55,955 bases of DNA from Dokdonia sp. PRO95 (GCF_000355805.1 NZ_CM001837.1:2191244-2247198), one strand, 5' to 3'. Shown: positions 8,482 through 18,402, counted from the first letter of the stretch. Translations and numbers: made by a program. Notes: generated by a model not told the origin, from the sequence alone.

Positions 8482-8817
8482 CTATGATGCCATTCCAGCT
8501 TGCTCCATTTGTTGTTGTTGCCATTCTTGCATACCTTCCATTCCTCCGAACATAACAAGCATTACAACTATCATTAATAGTGTCAGCACACCTAAAACTA
8601 AACCAATAATAGCGATAATTCTTGCAGTTTTAAGCTGTCCATAATTATCGTAACTATCAGGAGATAGTAGATAAGTTTTTTTGTCTTTGTTTGCTAAAAA
8701 TAACCCTATTCCAGACAGTAGAATTCCTCCTATTCCCCATGAAAAACAACAGGCGATGAATGATACAATCCCTAATACTAGAGATATGGTTACGTTAGGC
8801 AGTTTACGATTTTCCAT
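8482..8817 (-). CDS. Small membrane protein with CCC-motif/DUF4190-like features
   Basis: A 111-residue protein with two hydrophobic helix regions (about 10-40 and 68-92). The first contains SFIACCFSWGIGG and is followed by a short charged loop; the tail is Gln-rich (EWQQQQMEQ). Small proteins of this shape occur beside DUF2752 genes in many Flavobacteriia, as here. No catalytic motif is visible and the function is unknown. It starts 27 bases after the DUF2752 stop and is likely in the same transcript. Confidence 0.65.
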   Translation of the reverse strand: MENRKLPNVTISLVLGIVSFIACCFSWGIGGILLSGIGLFLANKDKKTYLLSPDSYDNYGQLKTARIIAIIGLVLGVLTLLMIVVMLVMFGGMEGMQEWQQQQMEQAGMAS

Positions 8818-8844
8818 TTTAATGTTTGATGTTTAGTTAATTGA

Positions 8845-9120
8845 TTAGTTAGTCATTTTTATTGTATAGCTAATTATAATAGTAGCGACTGTCAATATAG
8901 CTAAAAATATCACACCTTTGTTTGCAAATTTTAAATTTGTAAACTGATTAAGCACTAAAAAACCCAGCAAAGCTATCAATGGATAGATTGCTGGGTACAT
9001 GTAAAATGCTTCTATAAACTCTCCTTTAAAAAGAAGAGAAATTGACCTTTGAATACCGCATCCCATACATTCAAATCCTAAATATTTCTTATTCAGGCAG
9101 GGCAACATGTATTCGTCCAT
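8845..9120 (-). CDS. DUF2752 family membrane protein
   Basis: A 91-residue protein with the DUF2752 hallmark, a Cys-rich start PCLNKKYLGFECMGCGIQRS followed by two membrane helices. The family is widespread and uncharacterised; its CxGCG motif suggests metal binding or a redox role, which is only inference. It lies downstream of the T9SS protein gene (gap of nine bases) and upstream of the CCC-motif gene on the same strand. Confidence 0.8.
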   Translation of the reverse strand: MDEYMLPCLNKKYLGFECMGCGIQRSISLLFKGEFIEAFYMYPAIYPLIALLGFLVLNQFTNLKFANKGVIFLAILTVATIIISYTIKMTN

Positions 9121-9129
9121 AGGTGTCTT

Positions 9130-11277
9130 TTAATTTACTATACTAATTTTACGACCTTTTGTGAGGCCATCACGAGTTGTAAATTTAACCACATATATTC
9201 CTGTTGCCAAGTTTCTTGTAGGGAAAGTATATTCACTCTGGCCACCTAGGTTTACTTCATTAAAAATCTTTTTTCCAGATAAATCAAAAAGTGATACATC
9301 CTCAACCACAATATTGTTTGGGTTGTAAATTTCAAGTTGGTTATTAGTATTGTTTTGGATAATAGTAAATGATTCAAGAACACTTTCTTCAATAAATGGA
9401 TCTTGCTCGTTAACAGCTATGTCAATAGTTTCATTTTCTACATTTGTGTCTTCTGCGGTTTCTTCTTCTGTTGATTCTTCATCTTCAGTTGTTTCTTCAT
9501 CCTCTGGTGCTTCTGAAGATGCAAAGCGAATGAAGAAGCGATCATCATATACTCCATCTTCGAGCATCATAAGTACTTCTTCTCCCAGAATAGAATGGTA
9601 TGTTTCGGTTTCCATGTCAACTAAGAAAACATCGTTGTACTCAAAGGCTTCTGTATAGTGTACGGCAAATTTAAATTCTGTAGGTCCAGAAGCTTTTATA
9701 GATAAAGGAATCCATTGGTATTCATCTTTTGGAACGGCATTGATTACGTAGTTGCTTTTGCCATCAATAATGAAACCTACATCAGTGCCAATCTCGCTTA
9801 GTGTCTGCGCATCCATTGCGGTATCATAACCTTCGGTCGCTGCGTCTAGAAATGCAATACTCATTTCTCTAGAGTAGGTGTCATTTATGCCAGCATAAAA
9901 TTTAATGTGTGAAGGCTTTTTAAGATCGTTTATATTTTCATAATAATTTGCAACACCATGAGCAGATACAATAGCAGTATTATCTTTGTTAGATTTTTGA
10001 GAAGATCTAAAATCAGAATTAGTTCCTTCTCGTACGAATACTCTTTGGTCGTTGCTGAAAGTAATATCTTCTGGTACAGCACCATTCATATCTTGGCCAG
10101 TTGCTCCAGTTACCATAAAACCTTGTCCTACAGGAGAGAACCTTCGGTCATAAGACAATGATGTTCCATCCGTATCTGCTGTTCCTGTAGACTCTCCGGT
10201 AATGTCATATGTCAAAAACGTCGCATTCACGTATATACCATCTCCGTCTATTACTCCCATTGGAGAATAGGTTCCATAACCTCCTTTGTAATCTACTAGG
10301 TAATGAGAAAGAGCTAGTGGATCGCTATCCCAGAAATATGCAGTACCAGTAGTAACTCTCTTTCTATCTATAGTCTTATTGATTACTTCTCCAGTATATG
10401 GTGATGTATATGAGTATGCATATGAATTTGGTTCACTTTCTCCTCTCGAGTTTTTAATTAAAAAGTGATTTAGATCTAAAGCCGATGGGTATGGATTTCC
10501 TACTTGCGTTTGCTGATCAGTACCAACAGCAATTTGAATATCGCCACTATTAGGACGTCCTCTAAAATCATAACGTTGTGAATCCCCAGGATTGTTCTCT
10601 GGTTGACTAACTTCAGTTGCTATTGTTGTATTATCTGTACCGGCAACACCTTTCATTGTGAAACCGTATCCTGGCTCTAGTGTTGCAGTATTAGTAATAT
10701 GTACCCAATCCCCGTAATTTTCTCCAGACTTGAAAGCCCATATCCAGTAGCTAGCAATGTTGAGAGCTCCAGCATTTTGGTTACCATCAAAACCTCCTAT
10801 TGCAAACGCAGGATTACTGAGTGTGACAGTTGTTGGTTTAAATAATACTTGGGCTGCAGAGTTTGTGCTTTTAAATGCAAATGGACCATTACCTTCACCT
10901 CTTGCGGGTTCTGAGAAACCATTAGCACCTTCAACTCGTGATAAGCCCACAGGTGATCCCCAGACATTGTAATCAAAGTTGTTTACAGTTCCTTCTTGGT
11001 ATATAGAAATTTCACCAGTTCCCTTGTTGTTTCTACTTATACTTCCTTGTCCTTGTAAAATTTGAGCATTATTTCTTAAAAGAATATTAGGTATCCCATT
11101 ATCTGTAGTCGCTGTGAGGCTTCTATTAGATTCTAATTCAACATCATTTTCAACATAAATAAAAGTATCGTTAACAAACACATAAGAGGCTGTGTTTGTA
11201 TCCGTAGGCTTTACAAAAAGTTGTGCATGAGCAGAGAATCCTAGGGTAAGTGCCGCTACAAGAAGTAGATTTTTCAT
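9130..11277 (-). CDS. Large secreted protein with a type IX secretion (type A) sorting domain
   Basis: A 715-residue extracellular or surface protein. The signal peptide is MKNLLLVAALTLGFSAHAQ. The body has many short beta-rich segments with repeated YxxxxSPYTGE-type and GNPYPSALD patterns. Around residues 590-620 is an acidic spacer of Glu, Asp and Thr. The last ~80 residues form the Por secretion C-terminal domain: a FTIIQNNTNNQLEIYNP start, the VSLFDLSGKKIF strand and LATGIYVVKFTTRDG near the end. It should leave the cell through the type IX system; no enzyme motif is recognisable, so adhesion or a structural role is possible. A TACATTTG promoter box lies upstream. Confidence 0.85.
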   Translation of the reverse strand: MKNLLLVAALTLGFSAHAQLFVKPTDTNTASYVFVNDTFIYVENDVELESNRSLTATTDNGIPNILLRNNAQILQGQGSISRNNKGTGEISIYQEGTVNNFDYNVWGSPVGLSRVEGANGFSEPARGEGNGPFAFKSTNSAAQVLFKPTTVTLSNPAFAIGGFDGNQNAGALNIASYWIWAFKSGENYGDWVHITNTATLEPGYGFTMKGVAGTDNTTIATEVSQPENNPGDSQRYDFRGRPNSGDIQIAVGTDQQTQVGNPYPSALDLNHFLIKNSRGESEPNSYAYSYTSPYTGEVINKTIDRKRVTTGTAYFWDSDPLALSHYLVDYKGGYGTYSPMGVIDGDGIYVNATFLTYDITGESTGTADTDGTSLSYDRRFSPVGQGFMVTGATGQDMNGAVPEDITFSNDQRVFVREGTNSDFRSSQKSNKDNTAIVSAHGVANYYENINDLKKPSHIKFYAGINDTYSREMSIAFLDAATEGYDTAMDAQTLSEIGTDVGFIIDGKSNYVINAVPKDEYQWIPLSIKASGPTEFKFAVHYTEAFEYNDVFLVDMETETYHSILGEEVLMMLEDGVYDDRFFIRFASSEAPEDEETTEDEESTEEETAEDTNVENETIDIAVNEQDPFIEESVLESFTIIQNNTNNQLEIYNPNNIVVEDVSLFDLSGKKIFNEVNLGGQSEYTFPTRNLATGIYVVKFTTRDGLTKGRKISIVN

Positions 11278-11321
11278 AATTTAAACTTTACACGTAGTTA
11301 TAACTTGGGGTCAAACTTAAT

Positions 11322-11329
11322 CAAATGTA
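11322..11329 (-). promoter_or_regulatory. -7 box (TACATTTG) of the T9SS protein gene
   Basis: Minus-strand TACATTTG matches TAnnTTTG, 44 bases upstream of the ATG at 11277. A -33 TTG is not evident. Confidence 0.5.
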
Positions 11330-11420
11330 GATAGGCCGAAGTATGTAGTATGCTTTTATGCTTACTTTTCGATACATTGTATATTTTTACCGACTAAAAA
11401 CCTTTTCTATTTGTAAAATT

Positions 11421-11969
11421 ATGAAATTAGGAGATCAAGTGCAAGCGTTAGACGATGATTTTGAGGGTGTTGTAGTTAATGTCGAAAACGGACAAGTTTC
11501 GGTAGAAGATGAGGATGGATTTATATCCTATTTTCGCGAAAGCGAGCTTATACCTGCAGTGTCTAAAAGTATGAGAGCCGCTCTTTCTGTAGTACCGGAT
11601 TCTGTGATTTCAGAAAAAGAAGAGGCAAAGAAAAAGAAGGCAATAAGGGTGAATCCCAAAGAACGTAACGCTCCAATGTTTGAGGTGGATCTGCATATTC
11701 ACAAATTAGTAGATAGACAGCGTGGTATGAGTAATTATGAGATTCTGACCATCCAACTCGATACGGCATCTAGGCAACTAGAATTTGCTATTAAAAAGCG
11801 TATTCCTAAGATGGTTTTTATCCATGGAGTGGGAGAAGGAGTGCTTCGTGAGGAGCTATACACACTACTTCGTAGGTATGATAATCTTAGATTTTATGAT
11901 GCAGATTTTCAAAAATATGGGGTAGGAGCAACCGAAGTTTACATTTATCAAAATGCAACCCCTAATTAA
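11421..11969 (+). CDS. Smr-domain protein (Smr/MutS family)
   Basis: A 182-residue cytoplasmic protein. I place the start at the ATG at 11421 (MKLGDQVQ), because the upstream in-frame ATG (11358) adds an unlikely hydrophobic leader. The N-terminal part (1-45) looks like a small beta-barrel of the type found in flavobacterial DUF2027 proteins. The C-terminal Smr domain (about 93-180) has the VDLHIHKL strand and the HGVGEGVLRE motif characteristic of this nuclease-like fold. The palindrome at 11532 encodes FRES at the end of the N-terminal domain. The 3' end overlaps the convergent lipoprotein gene by eight bases. Confidence 0.82.
   Translation: MKLGDQVQALDDDFEGVVVNVENGQVSVEDEDGFISYFRESELIPAVSKSMRAALSVVPDSVISEKEEAKKKKAIRVNPKERNAPMFEVDLHIHKLVDRQRGMSNYEILTIQLDTASRQLEFAIKKRIPKMVFIHGVGEGVLREELYTLLRRYDNLRFYDADFQKYGVGATEVYIYQNATPN
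11532..11544. repeat. Dispersed palindrome, right-arm form, inside the Smr gene
   Basis: TTTCGCGAAAGCG is read in frame as Phe-Arg-Glu-Ser, at the end of the N-terminal domain. Confidence 0.85.
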
Positions 11970-12879
11970 TTGTAGGTGTGACCGTGACAGATACATCACT
12001 AGCCGAGTATGTGCCTAGTAACTGTAATGTCTCATCTCGCAACTCCTCCTGATTAACAGGATTTACAAGTACTGTATTTGTAATCGTGATATCAAGTGTC
12101 AAATCTGTGATAAAGTACTCGTTTTCACGATAGATATTCACTATAGTTTCTACAGCAATATCAGGATTTAGGTAATCTGGAACGGTAGGAGCGTTAAGAT
12201 CAGATTTATCATTGTTTGGGTTTAAATCACTATTTAAATCTTCATTTCTTGTAAGAATGCCATCACCATCATCGTCATCATCTAGATAATCTGGAATGCC
12301 ATCGCCGTCAGAATCGCGAGCCATTAAAATTGTATTTCCTTCTATAGTAAAGTCTGTTCCTAATTCTAAAAGAGTGGGAACATTATCTCCGTCATCATCA
12401 AAATCTAAGTAATCAAGGATTCCGTCAAGATCTGTATCTACTAATAGTGTTGGGTCCTCCACTTCTGTAGGTATAGAATCTGCATCACTCTCTGTACCAC
12501 TAGAAAATATTTCTACCAGACCATCTGTACTTATAAATTCTTCTTGTACCACAGGGCTTGTAGGTGGTATCGCATTACAAAAATAGTCACTTGGATCTCC
12601 ATTAAATACACGGTATGAGTATTGGTCTGTGCCCGAAAGTAGTATAGAATACGAAGTATTTACTTCTGTAAATATAGGTTCGCCTGTCTCAAATTGTAAA
12701 GCAAGTGCCTCATTAGTACTCGACTTAGTCTTATAAAACACATAGTTAGTAACATCATTTACATTTTCACATCGTTGTAACTCAACATCGTCAAAATCTA
12801 ATTCTGTAACAATAACGTCGCCATCATCACACGATGTAATCAAAAATATAAGAGCAAGTAAAAGCGTGAGCTTTTTCAT
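11962..12879 (-). CDS. Lipoprotein with acidic Ca-binding (thrombospondin type 3-like) repeats
   Basis: A 305-residue predicted lipoprotein; MKKLTLLLALIFLITSC gives a lipobox with Cys17. From about residue 150 to 220 it has Asp-rich repeats such as DTDLDGILDYLDFDDDGD and DSDGDGIPDYLDDDDDGDG, the calcium-binding pattern of thrombospondin type 3 repeats common in Bacteroidota surface proteins. The rest is low-complexity and beta-rich. Outer-membrane or surface location is inferred. A TATTTTTG box lies 17 bases upstream of the ATG. No function beyond calcium-stabilised structure can be claimed. Confidence 0.78.
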   Translation of the reverse strand: MKKLTLLLALIFLITSCDDGDVIVTELDFDDVELQRCENVNDVTNYVFYKTKSSTNEALALQFETGEPIFTEVNTSYSILLSGTDQYSYRVFNGDPSDYFCNAIPPTSPVVQEEFISTDGLVEIFSSGTESDADSIPTEVEDPTLLVDTDLDGILDYLDFDDDGDNVPTLLELGTDFTIEGNTILMARDSDGDGIPDYLDDDDDGDGILTRNEDLNSDLNPNNDKSDLNAPTVPDYLNPDIAVETIVNIYRENEYFITDLTLDITITNTVLVNPVNQEELRDETLQLLGTYSASDVSVTVTPTIN

Positions 12880-12896
12880 AGATATAATGTTTAATG

Positions 12897-12904
12897 CAAA
12901 AATA
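12897..12904 (-). promoter_or_regulatory. -7 box (TATTTTTG) of the acidic-repeat lipoprotein gene
   Basis: Minus-strand TATTTTTG, 17 bases upstream of the ATG at 12879. Confidence 0.5.
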
Positions 12905-12924
12905 GGACAAAGTGTTTGAAATAT

Positions 12925-12936
12925 GCTTTCGCGAAA
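12925..12936. repeat. Dispersed palindrome, left-arm form, intergenic
   Basis: GCTTTCGCGAAA between divergent genes. It is the only exact intergenic copy that does not lie downstream of a gene. Confidence 0.85.
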
Positions 12937-13039
12937 ATGTTATTTACTTTCTAAAAAGCAGCTATTAGAATGATCGTTTAACTCTACAATTTCTAATAAC
13001 CAAATAGACACCTATCGAGCAGTCCCGAGTTATTTTGGT

Positions 13040-13047
13040 TATTTTTG
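13040..13047 (+). promoter_or_regulatory. -7 box (TATTTTTG) of the cysteine desulfurase gene
   Basis: Exact TAnnTTTG match 27 bases upstream of the ATG at 13075. No clear TTG -33. Confidence 0.5.
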
Positions 13048-13074
13048 TGCTAAAATCCCTAATGAATAACGTTT

Positions 13075-14232
13075 ATGTCTAAGGTTTATTTTGATAACGC
13101 AGCAACTACTCAAATAAGAGAAGAAGTACTCGATAGAATGATGGAGGTTATGCGCGATGTGTCTGGAAATCCATCGTCTACTCATGCAGTAGGACGTAGC
13201 GCTAAAAGTATTGTTGAAAATGCTCGAAAGACCGTAGCTAAGATTTTAAATGTATCTGCTGGAGAAATATTCTTTACTTCTGGAGGTACAGAGGCAGATA
13301 ACCTTGTAATCAATAGCGCAGCCCGTGATTTAGGAATACAGCGCATAATTACTTCACGCATAGAGCACCATGCTGTGCTTCATGCTGCCGAAGAAGCAGC
13401 GCGTACTAACAATATCAAACTAGAATACGTAAACTTAAAAAGTTGCGGAACTCCAGATGAGAAGCATCTAGAAGAAATGCTAAAATCAAGTGAAGACAAA
13501 ACGCTTGTGAGCTTAATGCATGTAAATAATGAAGTAGGTAATATGATTGATATAGAAGCTGTGGCGACTATGTGTAAATCATACGGGGCATTAGTACATA
13601 GTGATATGGTACAGAGTATAGGTCACTATGATGTAGACCTCCAGAAGATACCTGTAGATTTTGTCGCTGCTGCAGGCCACAAATTTCATGGACCTAAAGG
13701 AGTAGGGTTTGCTTTTGTGAGAAAAAATAGTGGTCTCAGACCTTTAATCTATGGCGGATCTCAAGAAAGAGGATTAAGAGCTGGAACAGAAGGAGTTCAT
13801 AATATTGCTGGATTAGAAACAGCAATGGAATATGCTTATAATAATCTAGAAGAGGAAAGCGCTTATGTGAGGGGCATAAAAGACTATTTCACCGAAAGGT
13901 TACAACAAGAAATTCCTAAAGCTAAGCTTAATGGTAATTGTTCTAATCCAGAAAAAAGCACATATACTTTACTTAATGTTTGTTTACCCATAGCCTCAGA
14001 AAAGGCACTTTTACTGTTATTTCAACTAGATATGAAAGGTATATCTTGTTCTAAAGGAAGTGCTTGTCAAAGTGGTAGCGACAAGGGCTCGCATGTATTG
14101 CAAGAAGTTTTATCGGGAGAAGATTTAGGAAAGCCTAGTGTGCGTTTTTCGTTCTCAAAATATAACACAAAAGCCGATGTGGATTATGTGATAGAAATTT
14201 TAAAAGAATTTCTAGAGGGCGTTCCTGCCTAA
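13075..14232 (+). CDS. Cysteine desulfurase (IscS/NifS class V aminotransferase)
   Basis: A 385-residue PLP enzyme that takes sulfur from cysteine for Fe-S clusters and thiolation. It has the N-terminal YFDNAATT motif, SGGTEADN near residue 65, the PLP lysine in AAGHKFHGPKG (about residue 202) and the sulfur-accepting cysteine loop SCSKGSACQSGS (about residues 323-334). The short catalytic loop fits the IscS/NifS group rather than SufS. It is alone in its unit: no iscU, sufE or regulator adjoins. The stop is one base from the convergent TonB receptor gene end, so the two transcripts must overlap. Confidence 0.9.
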   Translation: MSKVYFDNAATTQIREEVLDRMMEVMRDVSGNPSSTHAVGRSAKSIVENARKTVAKILNVSAGEIFFTSGGTEADNLVINSAARDLGIQRIITSRIEHHAVLHAAEEAARTNNIKLEYVNLKSCGTPDEKHLEEMLKSSEDKTLVSLMHVNNEVGNMIDIEAVATMCKSYGALVHSDMVQSIGHYDVDLQKIPVDFVAAAGHKFHGPKGVGFAFVRKNSGLRPLIYGGSQERGLRAGTEGVHNIAGLETAMEYAYNNLEEESAYVRGIKDYFTERLQQEIPKAKLNGNCSNPEKSTYTLLNVCLPIASEKALLLLFQLDMKGISCSKGSACQSGSDKGSHVLQEVLSGEDLGKPSVRFSFSKYNTKADVDYVIEILKEFLEGVPA

Positions 14233-14233
14233 T

Positions 14234-16705
14234 TTAGAACTTTGCAGACATTCTTACATTAAAGACTCTAGGTGATAGAAAATTAGGGATTGCAAATTGT
14301 TGTCTCGTACTAGCATCTCTTACAAAGGTATTTGTAATCGAGTTTTGTCTATTAAATATATTATAGATTTCAAATCCCGCAGTTAGATCTTTAAATACAT
14401 GAAGCCAGTGTCCCTTTGGGTATGGCTTTGTTGCATCTGTGAAGACATAGTTTATACCGATATCTGATCTAAAGTAATCTCGTAATCTCGGTAGCTCTGC
14501 AAATTGATATGGGTCTGCATAACTTGGAGATCCTCCAGGTAATCCTGTTTGATATACCATGTTAATGTATAATTTAAGATTTGGTATACTAGGAGCATAA
14601 TCTTGAAATAAGAAAGCAACCTTTAATCGCTGGTCTGTAGGTCGAGGTATATAGCCTTGATTATCTATATTTTCTTCTGTGCGTAATATGCCAAGACTTA
14701 TCCAACTTTCAGTTCCCGGTACAAACTCACCGTTAAGCCTTGTATCTAGACCGTACGATCGAGCAGTGGCATTATTAGTCGCTCTATATCTTATGCGTAC
14801 ATTTTCTAAGGTATATGGATTTACGTCAGTAAGTCCTTTGTAATAAGCTTCTGTAACTAGTTTAAAAGGACGTTCCCACATATTAAAGCTCCAATCGTGT
14901 CCAGCTACAATATGATAAGATTTTTGAGCTTTTACTTCTGGGCGTACTTGACCTAGTGAATCTCTTAACTCACGATAGAGTGGAGGTTGTGCATACAGAC
15001 CTCCTGATAGCCTAAAGATCATATCCTCACTTCCGCCTGGTTTTAAGCTTATCTGAGCTCTAGGGCTCACTATAGTTTGCGTGTTACTTTCTATACCGTC
15101 ACCGTTTACAGTCCATTGTTGGGCTCTTACTCCTGCATTAATCCACACTTCACGTTCTCCCCAATCTATTCTTTTACTGTATTGACCATAAGCAGAGATG
15201 CGATCAATTTGAACATTGTTGCGTGCTCTTATATTTGTAAAGGGTTCGAGAGGAGCGTCAAAAGCTTCATAAGGTTGCTGGTTTACAAATTCACTTATGG
15301 GAGGTCTAATTGAAAACCCAGCCGAATCTATTACTTCATACTCCTCAAGACGGTCTCGTATATCTTCTCTAGTATATTTAATTCCCCAATCGAGCTGATC
15401 GTCGTTTTTTAAGTATGTTCCTTTGTGCTCTAGATTAATAAATAGTGCGTCAAGATCATTACGTGCATGAGTAAGTTGAGAACCTATACCTTGAGTAAAT
15501 TCTACTTCTCCTAGATTTTCATCTCCTATGTTAGTGTTAGGTCTTCCCAAACGGTAATTTGCAAAAATGTCAAAATACTCTTGCTCTTGTGTGTGATATG
15601 CAGAGCCTAATAGTTTTAATGTCGTATGCTCATTAAGTTCATAAGTTCCTTTTAATGCTCCAAAGTAGGTCTCATATTTATCTTTTTCTTGACCTTCATA
15701 AAAAACAACAAGCGCTCTAGGATCTGCTAGCGTTCCAAAATTAGTCTGCCTCGTAAGTGGCTCATAATCGTATTTATTTACAGCAATATTTCCTAGAAAG
15801 TCCAATTGAAATTTATTTGAAAACTTATAGGTCAAGAAGGTCTGCGCGTCAAAAAAACGGGGTCTAAAGTTTGTTTCTGTCTGCTTTGCATCTACAAGCA
15901 AGCTATTGTCTCTGTAGCGTATACCTGCGAGTGCTGTAAAACGACCATCTTTTGTTATTCCCTCACCAGATATACTTCCTCCTAGTAAACTTGCGTCTAC
16001 ACTAGCGGCAAAAGATGTAGGCCTTCTATAGCTTATATCTAAAACCGAGGATAATTTATCTCCATATTTTGCTTGAAAGCCACCGGCACTAAAAGCCACA
16101 TTTTGGACGAGATCACTGTTTACAAAACTCAATCCTTCTTGTTGTCCAGATCTTACCAAGAAAGGTCTGTACACTTCTATCTCATTTACGTATACGAGAT
16201 TCTCATCAAAGTTGCCACCACGTACAGAATATTGTGTGCTCAGCTCGTTATTGTTACTTACGCCCGGTAAGGATTTTAATAAATTTTCTACTCCAGCATT
16301 TGCTCCAGGTGTTTTTCTAATAACTTCGGGAGATATTGTCACAACACCCTCAACGCGTTGTTGTGTAGTTGCCGTTATAATTACAGTTCCTAGTTGCTCT
16401 ACATCCTCTTTCAACACTGGATTAAACTCTACTTCAGCATTAGGGGAGAGGTTAAAAGGTTGCGTTATTTTCTTAAAGCCTACATAGGTGAAGTTTATAG
16501 TTACTTCCTCACCTGAAGGTATTTCTAGTAGGTAAAAACCATTGTCGTTTGTAGTTGTTCCATCCGTTCCATAGGAAACAGATACTCCAGGAATTGGAGT
16601 GTTCTTGTCGTCAATTACGATGCCTCGTAGGATAGCAGTTTGTGCTAGACTAGTAGCCGTAGCCATTAGAAACGTAATTATTAGGAATATGTAGTTTTTT
16701 TTCAA
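14234..16705 (-). CDS. TonB-dependent outer-membrane receptor with carboxypeptidase-like N-terminal domain
   Basis: An 823-residue receptor. The signal peptide (cleavage near SLAQ) is followed by a carboxypeptidase-like regulatory domain (about 25-105: LRGIVIDDKNTPIPGVSV) and a plug with VENLLKSLPGVSNNNELSTQYSVRGG. A long beta-barrel ends in SPRVFNVRMSAKF, a terminal strand with the usual aromatic end. No SusD partner is adjacent, so it is probably not a SusC glycan importer; the substrate is unknown. Its ATG overlaps the stop of the upstream M23 peptidase gene by four bases (ATGA), a tight coupling that suggests a shared envelope role. Confidence 0.88.
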   Translation of the reverse strand: MKKNYIFLIITFLMATATSLAQTAILRGIVIDDKNTPIPGVSVSYGTDGTTTNDNGFYLLEIPSGEEVTINFTYVGFKKITQPFNLSPNAEVEFNPVLKEDVEQLGTVIITATTQQRVEGVVTISPEVIRKTPGANAGVENLLKSLPGVSNNNELSTQYSVRGGNFDENLVYVNEIEVYRPFLVRSGQQEGLSFVNSDLVQNVAFSAGGFQAKYGDKLSSVLDISYRRPTSFAASVDASLLGGSISGEGITKDGRFTALAGIRYRDNSLLVDAKQTETNFRPRFFDAQTFLTYKFSNKFQLDFLGNIAVNKYDYEPLTRQTNFGTLADPRALVVFYEGQEKDKYETYFGALKGTYELNEHTTLKLLGSAYHTQEQEYFDIFANYRLGRPNTNIGDENLGEVEFTQGIGSQLTHARNDLDALFINLEHKGTYLKNDDQLDWGIKYTREDIRDRLEEYEVIDSAGFSIRPPISEFVNQQPYEAFDAPLEPFTNIRARNNVQIDRISAYGQYSKRIDWGEREVWINAGVRAQQWTVNGDGIESNTQTIVSPRAQISLKPGGSEDMIFRLSGGLYAQPPLYRELRDSLGQVRPEVKAQKSYHIVAGHDWSFNMWERPFKLVTEAYYKGLTDVNPYTLENVRIRYRATNNATARSYGLDTRLNGEFVPGTESWISLGILRTEENIDNQGYIPRPTDQRLKVAFLFQDYAPSIPNLKLYINMVYQTGLPGGSPSYADPYQFAELPRLRDYFRSDIGINYVFTDATKPYPKGHWLHVFKDLTAGFEIYNIFNRQNSITNTFVRDASTRQQFAIPNFLSPRVFNVRMSAKF

Positions 16706-18402
16706 ATGGAAGATTTTCTAAAGAAGGTAGTTTCAAATGTAGTACTATTTCCTACATTGTCAGTTACAATAAGTTTTAGATTGTTTTTTGTGTCTGTCAC
16801 CACGTTGTCATTAAAATCATGAGTAAGGCGCTTAGTCTTTGGGTCATATTCGAGTAGAATGTAGTTCCCATTTACAGTAGCTCTATAGCCTTTAATGCCG
16901 CTAGTAAGATCTGTTATTTCAAACTTGAGATATCTGTACTTAGACATCCATTTACTTTTTGTAACGTTTATGGCTTTTACAATAGGTAAGTCTGTATCTT
17001 TTGCTATCGTATAATCGCCTAATGTACGTGTACTTATTTGTAATTTATTGTCTTTTATTCTGGTATTACTGTAATAAACGTCGCCTTTATAGCCTATTCT
17101 TCCCAAATAAAGCTTATCTCGATCGTCTTCGTTGTAACCAGATAAGTCATAAGAGATTGTGATGTTTTTATGTACAGGGATTAAATCTTCATGCAATGTA
17201 AGTTTGTCTCCTTCTGTTTTTAAATTGAGAAAAGTATCTTCATATAATGCACCTTTTGGAATATAAACGTCAAATTTGCCGTCATTGTATGTATATCCTT
17301 GGTCACTATAGACATAATCCTTTATTGCACTTTTGTCAGCAGGTGTTATCGTTTCTTTTTTACCCGTGATAGGTACGTTAATGATTACATTATTACCTGC
17401 ATAGTCACGTACATTTATTTGATATTGATAAGATAGACTATCTATTATATCAAGGATACCATTATCTACTTGTTTAGTGTAAATACTCAATGGATTGTTT
17501 CTTTCTATAAAGAGTTTTTGAACCCTTTTGCGCTTGTCTTTATATAAGCCGTAGTCAATCATTCTGTTGAGGTAGCGAGTCTCTGCAAATGAAAATTTAT
17601 CCATAGTAACTTCAAAGTTTTCTTGACCATTTACAGCTGTGGTAATAGCGTATATACCATTTTTGTTATTGGCCAAATCTTGTTGATCTATGGTGCCTAT
17701 TGCAAAACCTATTTCTCCATATGCTTTAAGATTTTCGGCGAGGTAGCTGCCATCAGGCTTTTGTGTGAGTCTCACAGACACTGGATTTGCATTTTGATTA
17801 ATAGATGCATTTTCTCTCAAAGGGTACGCGCGTAGTTCATTAATAGTAGGTTTACGCGTGTCTTTCGCAGTAAGTCCAAACAAAAATGGATTCATAGGGC
17901 GTTCATTTGCATCTCTGATTTCAAAATGTAAATGCGGTCCGCCGCTGCTTCCAGTGTTACCGCTATATGCCAAAATCTCACCTTGACCTATCTCTAGTTC
18001 GCCTTTTTTAGGGAAAAGCTCTATCTCAAAGCTTTCTTTTTTATACTGAGCATTTTTTACAAATTCTTCTATCTCATCACAAAATTTTTGAAGGTGTCCA
18101 TAAACGGTAGTGTACCCATTAGGATGTGTAACATAAATGGCCTTCCCATAACCATAGTGCGATATCTTAATGCGTGTAACCGTACCTGCCGCCGATGCAT
18201 ACACTGGTAGCCCTTCTCTTCTTTGTGTTTTTAAATCTAACCCACTATGAAAGTGATTACTTCTCAGTTCTCCAAAACTTCCAGCAAGGACTAGCTGCCC
18301 ATCTAGCGGATTAACAAAATAGTCTTGGGGTATATCTTGCTGTGAGAATAGAAGCGTGGTTGTAACTACAAATAATGTAAAGGATAAAATACTTTTAATC
18401 AT
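16702..18402 (-). CDS. Secreted M23 family metallopeptidase (LytM-like)
   Basis: A 566-residue protein with signal peptide MIKSILSFTLFVVTTTLLFSQ. The M23 domain is N-terminal (about 30-180). Zinc and catalytic residues are visible: H52 and D56 in NHFHSGLDL, H103 in YGHLQ, and H157 and H159 in GGPHLHFEI. The C-terminal 350 residues are beta-rich, Ig-like modules without recognisable enzymes. The complete active site suggests peptidoglycan cross-bridge cleavage in the periplasm. It is the first gene of a pair with the TonB receptor, four-base overlap. Confidence 0.88.
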   Translation of the reverse strand: MIKSILSFTLFVVTTTLLFSQQDIPQDYFVNPLDGQLVLAGSFGELRSNHFHSGLDLKTQRREGLPVYASAAGTVTRIKISHYGYGKAIYVTHPNGYTTVYGHLQKFCDEIEEFVKNAQYKKESFEIELFPKKGELEIGQGEILAYSGNTGSSGGPHLHFEIRDANERPMNPFLFGLTAKDTRKPTINELRAYPLRENASINQNANPVSVRLTQKPDGSYLAENLKAYGEIGFAIGTIDQQDLANNKNGIYAITTAVNGQENFEVTMDKFSFAETRYLNRMIDYGLYKDKRKRVQKLFIERNNPLSIYTKQVDNGILDIIDSLSYQYQINVRDYAGNNVIINVPITGKKETITPADKSAIKDYVYSDQGYTYNDGKFDVYIPKGALYEDTFLNLKTEGDKLTLHEDLIPVHKNITISYDLSGYNEDDRDKLYLGRIGYKGDVYYSNTRIKDNKLQISTRTLGDYTIAKDTDLPIVKAINVTKSKWMSKYRYLKFEITDLTSGIKGYRATVNGNYILLEYDPKTKRLTHDFNDNVVTDTKNNLKLIVTDNVGNSTTFETTFFRKSSI